35,263 bases of DNA from Candidatus Dormiibacter sp. GTDB taxonomy: Bacteria > Chloroflexota > Dormibacteria > UBA8260. This document shows, piece after piece, positions 1-7,128 of this stretch. A program made the translations under genes and the position numbers. The first letter of the stretch is position 1. The number at the start of each line of letters is the position of its first letter. Below the pieces are notes generated by a model. The model saw only the letters and a list, made by a program, of their open reading frames with translations. It was not told the DNA's origin and ran no database searches. The stretch lies in the NCBI GenBank assembly GCA_025450495.1, contig JANWHI010000045.1, positions 1-35,263 of the forward strand, in the 5' to 3' direction.

Positions 1-758
1 CCTGCCACGACCGCGAGGTTGCGGATCATCTGCTCGGCCCCGGACAGGGTCAGCGGCTCGAACTCAGCCGTGGCCGCACGACGACGCAGTCCAAGGAAGA
101 GGCGTTCGCTGCGCGCCTCGCGGCGGGTGTGGTCGGCGTAGCGACGCAGCCGACGGGCGAGTGTCGGAGACAGTGGAACGAGACGCCCGCGATCACCCTT
201 GCCGTGGCGTACCAGCAGCACGGCGCGTCCTCCAGTGCTCTGCAGGTCGTCGCCCCGCAGCGCCAGCAGCTCACCGAGCCGCATGCCCGTCTCGAACAGC
301 AGCCGGACGAGGAGCTTGTCGCGCTCGGTGGTCGCGGCGTCCTCCATCGCCGCGACCTCTTCGCGGCTGAGCACGTCGAGTATCTGACGCCCCATCGACG
401 GCAGCTTCCCCTTGCCGCCGATCGTCTCGCCGGCCTGGGCACCGGCCCACTCGAGGAACGTGTTCACCGCGCGCATGTAGCTGTGCACGGTGGCCTTGGA
501 CAGCGGCCGGCCGCGCCGCGAGAGGGTGCCGTCAATAAGGCCGGCGCCGAGGTCGTTGAGCAGCCGGTTGGTGAGCTGGGCCGGCTCGGTGACCGTGCGG
601 GCGGCGCAGAAGGGGAGGAGAACGCCATTGAGCGCATCCGCGTAAATGGCCACCGTCTTGGGCGATACACCGCCGGCGCGGCGGTCCTGGAGGTAGTCGG
701 CGACCAGCCGGCAGAACGCCGTCTCCGGCGCCGCGGGGACCATCGTCAGGCGACTCAT
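1..758 (-). CDS. Tyrosine recombinase/phage-type integrase (3' part outside window)
   Basis: The frame encodes 252 residues before leaving the window. Residues 10-105 look like a SAM-like core-binding domain (SPKTVAIYADALNG, KATVHSYMRAVNTFLEW). The catalytic domain starts near residue 130 (LSREEVAAMED). It shows the first catalytic Arg, R160, in TGMRLGELLAL and the beta-hairpin Lys, K187, in HGKGDRGRLVPL. The HxxR and Tyr boxes would lie beyond position 1, so activity cannot be judged. I chose the ATG at 758-756 because GGAGG lies at 774-770. The frame stays open to an ATG at 884, which would add 42 residues (MRRLSPLYKRV...) without a Shine-Dalgarno. The gene points away from the 3' end of tRNA-Thr, the usual layout of an element integrated at a tRNA. 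It could instead be a XerC/D-type resolvase, but the tRNA position favours an integrase. Confidence 0.88.
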   Translation of the reverse strand, partial: MSRLTMVPAAPETAFCRLVADYLQDRRAGGVSPKTVAIYADALNGVLLPFCAARTVTEPAQLTNRLLNDLGAGLIDGTLSRRGRPLSKATVHSYMRAVNTFLEWAGAQAGETIGGKGKLPSMGRQILDVLSREEVAAMEDAATTERDKLLVRLLFETGMRLGELLALRGDDLQSTGGRAVLLVRHGKGDRGRLVPLSPTLARRLRRYADHTRREARSERLFLGLRRRAATAEFEPLTLSGAEQMIRNLAVVA

Positions 759-906
759 CAGCCCTGCAACCTCCGCCGAATCTATCTCAGCGATTCGTCC
801 ACTGGACTCGCTGTAATGAAGCGACTGCCACCCCAGATTGTAGGCAGCAGAAACCCGCTTGTACAGGGGTGAAAGTCGCCGCATTCGTATTCAAAATGAG
901 CGACGG

Positions 907-978
907 AGCCGACGGTCAGGATTGAACTGACGACCTACCGCTTACGAGGCGGTTGCTCTACCACTGAGCTACGTCGGC
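907..978 (-). tRNA. tRNA-Thr (anticodon CGT)
   Basis: The minus strand folds as a cloverleaf. The acceptor arm is GCCGACG/CGTCGGC, the D arm GCTC...GAGC, the anticodon arm ACCGC-CTCGTAA-GCGGT with anticodon CGT, and the T arm GTCAG-TTCAATC-CTGAC. The discriminator is T907 and CCA is not encoded. The 3' end faces the recombinase gene 149 bases away. tRNA 3' ends are classic integration targets, so positions 907 to about 930 are a candidate attachment core. Confidence 0.95.
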
Positions 979-988
979 GGGGGATCCT

Positions 989-994
989 ATGGTA
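989..994 (-). promoter_or_regulatory. -10 box for tRNA-Thr
   Basis: TACCAT on the minus strand ends 10 bases before the mature tRNA 5' end, in the 36-base gap after the SMP-30 gene. No clear -35 was seen. Confidence 0.4.
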
Positions 995-1014
995 CCCGGG
1001 CCCCGCCGGACGGC

Positions 1015-1917
1015 TCACGGCAGCCCAGCGTGGGGCACCTCGACGCGGGTGGTGAGCAGCACCGCCTCGCGGGTGTCGCGACGGTTGGCCTCGAAGTAGT
1101 CCGGCGCGCAACAGAGCAGCAGCGTTCGGCCGCCGTCACCACCGAGCATGCAGGCGAAGATGCCGAGCCCCTCCGGCGCGCGCACCTCGTCGACGATGTC
1201 TCCGCCAGGGGCGACACGAATGCAGCGACCGCCGATGGCGTCCGCTGCCCAGATGTGCTGCTCCGCGTCGAGCGCGCAGCCGTCAGGGGCGACGCGCAGC
1301 TGTTCGAGGGTATCGATGGCCGGCCCAAGCGTGACCTCGGGTCCGAGCTGCGCCCAGACGCGACGGTCGCGCAGATTGCTGTCGCCGTCGATGGTGAAAG
1401 CGGTGTAGCGGTTGCCGAGAGTCTCGCCGACGATCAGCGTGTTGCCCTCGTCGCTGACAACCGCGCCGTTGGGGAAGATCAGCCCCTCCGCTGCCACGAC
1501 CACCGTGCCGTCCGGGTCCACGCGCTTCAATGACGCGCTCACGGGGTCGTCGAAGGCCATCAGGTCAAACCCGAAGTCGCCCACCCAGGCGCGCCCGCGC
1601 GTGTCGACGACCAGGTCGTTGAGGAGTCCGGTGCAGACGCCCGACAGGTCGGCGTGCTCGGTGACGGTGCCGTCAGCCTGGCGCCGGAGCAGGCGGTGGT
1701 CGCGCATTGAGACCACCAGCATGTCGCCGTCGGGCAACCACCCCAGGCCCGACGGCTGGCCCTCGACGTCGAGCACCCACTCCTCGTCGCCAGCGGGCGA
1801 GACTGCGACCACGGAGCGGCGATACATGTCCGATACCCACCAGCGGCCGTCCCGCCAGCGCGGGCCCTCGAAGAACGCGCCGCCCTCGAGCAGAACGGTC
1901 AACTCGTGATCGAGCAC
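1015..1917 (-). CDS. SMP-30/gluconolactonase/LRE-like beta-propeller hydrolase
   Basis: This 300-residue protein matches the single-domain six-bladed SMP-30/gluconolactonase family in length and motifs. The N-terminal FFEGPRW holds the metal-binding Glu (E17). NDLVVD (N100-D101), FPNG (N150) and PDGCALDAE (D217) follow at the family's usual metal-ligand positions. Members hydrolyse sugar lactones or related esters with a divalent cation; the substrate cannot be read from sequence. No signal peptide is seen, so it is probably cytoplasmic. It starts with GTG, and TACAGT lies six bases upstream, so the mRNA may be leaderless. It diverges from leuS across an 80-base gap. Call to family is firm, exact reaction is not. 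Confidence 0.9.
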   Translation of the reverse strand: MLDHELTVLLEGGAFFEGPRWRDGRWWVSDMYRRSVVAVSPAGDEEWVLDVEGQPSGLGWLPDGDMLVVSMRDHRLLRRQADGTVTEHADLSGVCTGLLNDLVVDTRGRAWVGDFGFDLMAFDDPVSASLKRVDPDGTVVVAAEGLIFPNGAVVSDEGNTLIVGETLGNRYTAFTIDGDSNLRDRRVWAQLGPEVTLGPAIDTLEQLRVAPDGCALDAEQHIWAADAIGGRCIRVAPGGDIVDEVRAPEGLGIFACMLGGDGGRTLLLCCAPDYFEANRRDTREAVLLTTRVEVPHAGLP

Positions 1918-1923
1918 GCGCGC

Positions 1924-1929
1924 ACTGTA
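1924..1929 (-). promoter_or_regulatory. -10 box of the SMP-30 gene, leaderless type
   Basis: TACAGT on the minus strand is followed by six bases and then the GTG start at 1917. Transcription would begin at or next to the start codon. No Shine-Dalgarno fits in the gap. Confidence 0.45.
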
Positions 1930-1981
1930 GCGGTGCCCACCCGCCGGATCGTCCCCGAGCCTGCCCGCCGCGAGGCTCCGG

Positions 1982-1987
1982 TACGCT
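1982..1987 (+). promoter_or_regulatory. -10 box of leuS
   Basis: TACGCT lies 10 bases before the leuS ATG (1998). The same hexamer occurs at 16473 before another ORF. No -35 is obvious and no Shine-Dalgarno lies between box and ATG. Confidence 0.45.
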
Positions 1988-1997
1988 TGCCGGTCTC

Positions 1998-4442
1998 ATG
2001 ACCGACACCAGCTCCGCACCCGCCGACACCTCGTCTGGGATGCTCGACGCCTACGACGCCGGCCGGGTGGAGGCGAAGTGGCGGCGGATCTGGGAGGAGC
2101 GCGGTGACTACCGCACCGACCTGGACTCGCCGCAGCGCCCGTTCTATAACCTGGCGATGTTCCCCTATCCCTCGGCGGAAGGGTTGCACGTCGGCCACAT
2201 GGTGCCCTACAGCGGGATCGATATCTATGGGCGGTGGCGGCGCCTGCGTGGCGACGATGTGTTCGAGCCGATGGGCTTCGATGCCTTCGGGATCCACAGC
2301 GAGAACTACGCCCTGAAGATCGGCGAACACCCGGCCGTGGTGATGAAGCGCGCCGTCGCCAACTTCCGCGACGGCCAGCTCAAGAAGATCGGGGCGATGT
2401 TCGACTGGGAGCACCAGGTGAACACCGCCGACCCCAGCTACTACCGGTGGACCCAGTGGCTGTTCCTGCGCTTCTTCGAGTCGGGGCTCGTGGAATGGCG
2501 CGACGGGGCGGTGCTGTGGTGCCCGTCGTGCCTCACCGTGCTCGCCAACGAGCAGGTGGAGCACGGGCGCTGCGAGCGCTGCGACTCCGTCGTGGAGACC
2601 CGCTGGCTGCGCCAGTGGTGGTTGAAGATCACCAAGTACGCGCAGGAGCTGCTCGACGCGCTGGACACGCTGGACTGGTCGGAGTCCACCAAGCTGATGC
2701 AGCGGAACTGGATCGGCCGGCGCGAGGGCGCGCGTATCGCCTTCGACCTCGAGGGCTGCGAGCGTCCCGATGTCGCCGTCTTCACCACTCGCCCCGACAC
2801 CCTGTTCGGCGCGACGTTCGTGGTCGTCGCCGCTGACCACCCGCAGCTCGAGGAGTTCGTGCCCGCGGCGCGGCGAGGCGAGGTCAACGCGTGGCGCAAC
2901 CGGCTTCCCGGCCACGAGGCGGAGCCCGACTTCGCAGTGGGGATCGACCTCGGTTCCACCGCGGTCCATCCCCTCACCGGCGCGCGCCTGCCCGTGTGGT
3001 CGGCGCCGTATGTCCTCTACGACTACGGGACAGGCGCGATCATGGCAGTGCCTGGGCACGACGAGCGTGACCACGCGTTCGCCACAGCGCACGGGTTGCC
3101 GATCGTCGAGGTGATCACCGGCGGGGATCCGACGACGGCGGCGTATCCAGGCCACGGCACCATGGTCAACAGTGGCGACCTCGATGGCATGCCCTCGGAG
3201 GAGGCGCGCCAGCGGATCGTGGTGATGCTTGAGAACCTGCGCCGCGGTGAGGCGACGATCACCTACCGGCTGCGCGACTGGTTGATCTCCCGGCAGCGCT
3301 ACTGGGGCCCGCCGATTCCGATCATCCACTGCCCCACGGACGGCCAGGTGGCTGTTCCCGATGACGACCTGCCGGTCCTCCTGCCCGAACTGGACGATTT
3401 TCGCCCCACGGGCACCGGCGTCTCGCCGCTGGCCACGGTCGAGGAATGGGTGAACGTCACCTGCCCGAAATGCGGTGGGCCGGCGCGACGCGAGACCGAC
3501 GTCAGCGACACCTTCCTCGACTCGTCCTGGTATTTCCTGCGCTACCCGTCGACGGATCGCAACGACGTGGCCTTCGATCGCGAGCGCACCGACCGCTGGC
3601 TCCCCGTGGACATGTACATCGGCGGTAACGAGCACGCGGTGCGGCACCTGCTGTACTCGCGCTTCGTGATGCGCAGTTTGCACGAGATGGGCCTGGTCAG
3701 CGACCCCGAGCCGTTCGCCAAGTTCCGCGCGCACGGGATGATCGTCAAGGACGGCGCCAAGATGTCCAAGAGCCGCGGCAACGTGGTCAATCCCGACGAA
3801 TACATCGAGAAATTCGGAGCCGACACGTTCCGCCTCTTCCTCATGTTCCTGGGTCCGTACACCGCAGGCGGCGATTGGCGCGACGAGGGCATCACCGGGA
3901 TCACGCGTTTCCTGCAGCGTGTCTGGCGCGGTACCCAGCGGGCCACGGTGATTGACGCCGACGATGACGAGGAGCGCGAGCGCCGCCGCCATCGCCTCAT
4001 CGGCGGCGTTGACGACGACATCGCAGAGCTGCACTTCAACACCGCGATCGCCCAGCTGATGGAGTTCGCGCGGGAGCTCGATCATGAGGCCGCCGCGGGG
4101 CGGGGGCGCCGCATCGACGCACAGACGCTCCTGCTGTGCCTCTCGCCATTCGCGCCGCACATCACCGAGGAGCTGTGGCAGCGCACCGAGCACGACGGGT
4201 CCGTCCATGCGCGCGGCGGGTGGCCCGAGCACGATCCCGCTCTGGCTGCGCGGGTCGAGGTGGAGATCGCAGTGCAGGTCAACGGCAAGCTGCGCGCCAT
4301 CATGACCGTGCCGGCCGGCACCGCAGAGGATGAGCTGCGTCAGCGGGCGCTGGAACTGCCGCGCATCGCGGAGCTGCTCGGCGGTGCGCAGCCGCGAAAG
4401 GTGGTGGCCCGCGTCGACCGCGTGGTCAACCTGGTCGTCTAG
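1998..4442 (+). CDS. leuS: Leucyl-tRNA synthetase
   Basis: This 814-residue class I aminoacyl-tRNA synthetase charges tRNA-Leu with leucine in the cytoplasm. The HIGH motif is HVGH at residues 64-67 in YPSAEGLHVGHM. A zinc-type CPSC...CERC pair follows in the insertion near residue 175. The CP1 editing domain carries the T-rich TTRPDTLFGAT and the GTGAIMAVPGHDERD segment, including the Asp that recognises the amino acid amino group. The KMSKS loop is intact at 588-592, followed by the anticodon-binding domain and the C-terminal extension (VQVNGKLR). The ATG at 1998 was chosen because the frame further upstream overlaps the divergent gene and its promoter. The TAG stop overlaps the convergent GNAT stop. 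Confidence 0.98.
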   Translation: MTDTSSAPADTSSGMLDAYDAGRVEAKWRRIWEERGDYRTDLDSPQRPFYNLAMFPYPSAEGLHVGHMVPYSGIDIYGRWRRLRGDDVFEPMGFDAFGIHSENYALKIGEHPAVVMKRAVANFRDGQLKKIGAMFDWEHQVNTADPSYYRWTQWLFLRFFESGLVEWRDGAVLWCPSCLTVLANEQVEHGRCERCDSVVETRWLRQWWLKITKYAQELLDALDTLDWSESTKLMQRNWIGRREGARIAFDLEGCERPDVAVFTTRPDTLFGATFVVVAADHPQLEEFVPAARRGEVNAWRNRLPGHEAEPDFAVGIDLGSTAVHPLTGARLPVWSAPYVLYDYGTGAIMAVPGHDERDHAFATAHGLPIVEVITGGDPTTAAYPGHGTMVNSGDLDGMPSEEARQRIVVMLENLRRGEATITYRLRDWLISRQRYWGPPIPIIHCPTDGQVAVPDDDLPVLLPELDDFRPTGTGVSPLATVEEWVNVTCPKCGGPARRETDVSDTFLDSSWYFLRYPSTDRNDVAFDRERTDRWLPVDMYIGGNEHAVRHLLYSRFVMRSLHEMGLVSDPEPFAKFRAHGMIVKDGAKMSKSRGNVVNPDEYIEKFGADTFRLFLMFLGPYTAGGDWRDEGITGITRFLQRVWRGTQRATVIDADDDEERERRRHRLIGGVDDDIAELHFNTAIAQLMEFARELDHEAAAGRGRRIDAQTLLLCLSPFAPHITEELWQRTEHDGSVHARGGWPEHDPALAARVEVEIAVQVNGKLRAIMTVPAGTAEDELRQRALELPRIAELLGGAQPRKVVARVDRVVNLVV

Positions 4443-4927
4443 CCCCTCTCCACAGAGGCCGGCGACAGCACGTAGTGGAGATACTGGTCGTCACGCACGT
4501 ATCCCTCGCGTTCGTACAGCCGCTGCGCCGTGAGATTGTCTGCCGCGGTCTCGAGGTCCACCCACACTGCGCCGGCGTCAGTGGCGCCATCGCGAACGGC
4601 GCGCATCAACCGTGCCGCGACGCCACGATCCCGCACCGACTCGAGCACATAGAGATCGTTCAGCCGCCAGGCGGTGCCGAGCTCCACTGAGGCGAAGGTC
4701 GGGTAGACCTGCACGAAGCCGAGGACCGCCCCGTCCTCCGCCTCCGCGATGTACACGATGGACTCAGCGCGCTCGAGCCGCGCCCGCAGGAATGACGCGG
4801 CAGCAACGATGTCGTGATCCTGCCCGTAGAACACCCGGTAGAGCGCGAAGAGTGCGGCCACGCTGTCCACGTCGGCGAGCATGGCGCGTCGCACCGAGGG
4901 GGTGGGCACCCCGGGCGTCTCGGTCAT
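4439..4927 (-). CDS. GNAT family N-acetyltransferase
   Basis: This is a 162-residue single-domain GNAT protein. The acetyl-CoA pyrophosphate loop (motif A) is RDRGVAARLM near residues 103-112, preceded by the beta-4 strand LNDLYVLESV. The C-terminal NLTAQRLYEREGYV is the typical motif B segment. Such enzymes transfer acetyl from acetyl-CoA to an amine; the acceptor is unknown. The stop overlaps the leuS stop tail to tail. The start lies seven bases after the GNAT remnant, so transcription probably comes from upstream on the minus strand. Confidence 0.9.
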   Translation of the reverse strand: MTETPGVPTPSVRRAMLADVDSVAALFALYRVFYGQDHDIVAAASFLRARLERAESIVYIAEAEDGAVLGFVQVYPTFASVELGTAWRLNDLYVLESVRDRGVAARLMRAVRDGATDAGAVWVDLETAADNLTAQRLYEREGYVRDDQYLHYVLSPASVERG

Positions 4928-4934
4928 CGGCGCG

Positions 4935-5147
4935 TCAAGGCTGCACGCGCACGTAGCGCGCCTTGTCGAGCGGATCGAGCCCCCAGTGCGGGCTCATCGC
5001 GTCCCAGAAGGAGCGTGCCTGCACGTCGTCCTTGACCACGAAGGCATCGATGCGACGCGCAGCCAGTCCGGTGAGACGCTCGACGGCGGCGCCGAGCAGG
5101 GCCCGCGCGGCGACTCTTCTCTGCGTTGGGCGTGCGCCACTGACCAT
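4935..5147 (-). pseudogene. C-terminal remnant of a GNAT acetyltransferase
   Basis: Only the C-terminal half of a GNAT fold is recognisable from the ATG at 5147: PTQRRVAARALLGAA resembles motif A, and AFVVKDDVQARSFWDAM resembles motif B (family form: A-V-x-x-x-N-x-x-A-x-x-F-Y/W). The N-terminal beta strands are missing. The frame is open upstream to 5381 but that part is low-complexity, Arg/Gly-rich and partly antisense-like, overlapping the next gene. The usual Gly positions of the acetyl-CoA loop (Q/R-x-x-G-x-G/A) are replaced by R-R-V-A. I read it as a decayed copy; a short non-enzymatic protein is the alternative. Confidence 0.6.
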
Positions 5148-5298
5148 GACCGGCAGCTTGCCAGAACGCGGAAGGGCGCGGCCGCCTCCCTGTAACCCTC
5201 GCTGTATCTCAGGGCGACGCTCGCGACCCTGCAGCTCCCAATCGGCGGGCGGCGATGCCGGTGGCTCCCAACACCGGGTCGCCGCCCTTATGGCGCCC

Positions 5299-5736
5299 TC
5301 AACCGTCGAGCCGCATGGGCGTGTGGAGGATGCCGTCCTCGTCGAAGTCGTCGCCGCAGCGAACGAACCCGAGGCTGGCATACCAGGCCTCGAGCCGCGC
5401 CTGGGCAGAGATGCGCACGGGCCTCGATGCCATGGCGAGAGCCGCGTTCATGAGGTTCGCCCCGACGCCCCGGTTGCGGTGGGCCGCCGCGGTGACCACC
5501 CGGCCGATCCAGGTGGCCCCGTCGCCCGGGTACATCCGCAGATAGGAGATGACCTCGCCATCGGCCTCTGTCCAGAGATGCACCGTCTCGGCGAGGATGT
5601 CGCGGCCGTCAAGTTCGTGGTACGGGCAGTCCTGCTCCACGATGAACGTGTCGAGGCGAAGCCGCACGATGTCGTGGAATATCCGCGCCGACAGCTCGTC
5701 GAAGTGGGCGGAGTGGACCGCCGGCGAGCTCACCAC
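5299..5736 (-). CDS. ElaA-like GNAT acetyltransferase
   Basis: This 145-residue protein resembles the ElaA subgroup of GNAT enzymes. FDELSARIFHDIVRLR, FIVEQDCPYHELDGRD and the later YLRMYP strand match that subgroup's N-terminal signature. AAHRNRGVGANLMNAA is motif A, and AQARLEAWYASLGFV is the ElaA-like C-terminal segment. The acceptor substrate is unknown. It starts with GTG GTG, and a weak CATAGT lies six bases before the start. It is probably the first gene of a three-gene minus-strand run with the GNAT remnant and the second GNAT. It diverges from the histidine kinase across about 120 bases. Confidence 0.9.
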   Translation of the reverse strand: MVSSPAVHSAHFDELSARIFHDIVRLRLDTFIVEQDCPYHELDGRDILAETVHLWTEADGEVISYLRMYPGDGATWIGRVVTAAAHRNRGVGANLMNAALAMASRPVRISAQARLEAWYASLGFVRCGDDFDEDGILHTPMRLDG

Positions 5737-5815
5737 ACCAACACTATGCCGCCCCGGCCGGTGAGCTGGAGCGGACGTGAAGGCTCGACTGCTCTCGCTT
5801 CGCCCTCGAAATCGC

Positions 5816-5821
5816 TACCAT
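5816..5821 (+). promoter_or_regulatory. Possible -10 box of the histidine kinase
   Basis: TACCAT, the same hexamer as before tRNA-Thr, lies 34 bases before the kinase ATG, giving a leader of about 27 bases. There is no clear -35. Confidence 0.3.
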
Positions 5822-5855
5822 CAACGACGCCCATGGAGATCAAGGCCGACGTGGG

Positions 5856-7127
5856 ATGGCGAGCTGTGGCCTGTGCCGCATCCTGCACGCGGGGGAGGAC
5901 CGTGCGCTCGCCCTTGAAGTGATCGACAATTTCAACGGCGTCTCCGACCCGGGCGAGCTGGTGCGGCAGGTGCTGCTTCGCGCCGTTGTGGAGACGCGCT
6001 CTGATCGGGGCGTCATCTCGTGGATCGAGGGCAGCGAGATGATAGTCGCGTGCTCATACGATGCCATCGGCGAGCTCGTGCCCGTGGGCAGCCGCTGGCC
6101 GCTCGCCGGAGAGCAGGTGAGCGCCCTTGCCCTGGCCGGGGGTGGTGTCGAGTCCGGCTCCTACGAGGACGTCCCCCTCGACGGGCTGAGCCCAGCCCTT
6201 GCCAAGACATATCGCGGGTTGCGTCATCTCCTGGCGGTTCCGGTGAGGGTGGCCGAAGAGGACCTGGCGCTGATCTGCGTCAGCCGAAGGCGAGCAGAGG
6301 AGTACGGCGCCGCCGATCGCCTGGTGCTCGACACCATCGCCACCGCGGGCGCCCAGCCGCTGCGCGCTGCCCGTCTCGAGGAGCAGCTCAACGAGGCTCT
6401 GGCAGAGCTCAGCGACCTCGATGCGCGCGCGCAGTCCGTCGAGTTGATCAAGACCGATGTGCTCCGCCTGGCGTCGCACGAGCTGCGCACTCCGCTGACA
6501 GTCCTCAACGGCTACCTCTCGCTGGTTGAGGGCGGCTTCTACGGCGATATTCCCGAGCCGCTGGCCGCTGTCATGAGGATCCTGCAACGTCGCACCGCCG
6601 ACATGAACTCCCTGGTCAACGACATGCTCGTCGCCGCCCGCGTCGAGGACGGGCCCACCGAGGTGGAGGGCGAGGTCGCCGACCTGCGGGAGGTGCTCAA
6701 GGCAGCGGTGCACGAGGTGAAGCCGCGGGCGTCCCCGCAACACCGCCTCGAGGTGCACGTGCCCGACGAGCCGGTGCTCGCCCGGGTCAACCATGAGCGT
6801 GTCGTGCTCGCGCTGCGCAACATCATCGACAACGCCGTCAAGTACTCCCCGACCGGCGGCGAGGTGGTGTGCAGCATCGCGCAGGACGGCGAAGTGGCCC
6901 GGGTGCGGGTTGCCGACCACGGTCTGGGCATCGCGCCGGGTGACCGCGACCGGCTGTTCACCCGGTTCGGCCGCGTCCTCACCACCGCCAACTCACACAT
7001 CCCGGGCATCGGCCTCGGGCTGTACTTCAGCCGTGAGGTGGCCCTCCGCCACGGGGGCGACGTCTGCCTGGTCGACGGCAACGGGCCGGGCAGCACGTTC
7101 GAGCTCACCCTGCCCATCACCGAGTAG
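5856..7127 (+). CDS. GAF-domain sensor histidine kinase
   Basis: This 423-residue kinase has no predicted membrane segment. Residues 20-175 form a GAF-like sensor (GVISWIEGSEMIVAC, LLAVPVRV, RLVLDTIATAGAQPL). A short coiled coil spans about 173-196. HisKA follows with the phospho-acceptor H208 in LASHELRTPLTVL. The HATPase_c domain has the N box with N326 (NIIDNAVKY), G1 at 354-360 (DHGLGIA) and G2 near 384-390 (GIGLGLY). It should autophosphorylate and pass phosphate to a response regulator, but none is adjacent. The N terminus carries a CGLC motif of unknown role. The start is the only ATG/GTG in frame after the promoter. It ends one base from the convergent treX stop. Confidence 0.95.
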   Translation: MASCGLCRILHAGEDRALALEVIDNFNGVSDPGELVRQVLLRAVVETRSDRGVISWIEGSEMIVACSYDAIGELVPVGSRWPLAGEQVSALALAGGGVESGSYEDVPLDGLSPALAKTYRGLRHLLAVPVRVAEEDLALICVSRRRAEEYGAADRLVLDTIATAGAQPLRAARLEEQLNEALAELSDLDARAQSVELIKTDVLRLASHELRTPLTVLNGYLSLVEGGFYGDIPEPLAAVMRILQRRTADMNSLVNDMLVAARVEDGPTEVEGEVADLREVLKAAVHEVKPRASPQHRLEVHVPDEPVLARVNHERVVLALRNIIDNAVKYSPTGGEVVCSIAQDGEVARVRVADHGLGIAPGDRDRLFTRFGRVLTTANSHIPGIGLGLYFSREVALRHGGDVCLVDGNGPGSTFELTLPITE

Positions 7128-7128
7128 C

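Noticed and set aside
50..442. Minus-strand ORF of 130 residues and plus-strand ORF 129-872 across the recombinase
   Set aside because: Both are compositional shadows; the recombinase frame has clear domain motifs and runs off the window end.
1899..4232. Minus-strand ORF of 777 residues opposite leuS
   Set aside because: His/Val/Arg-rich antisense reading of leuS, which has all synthetase motifs.
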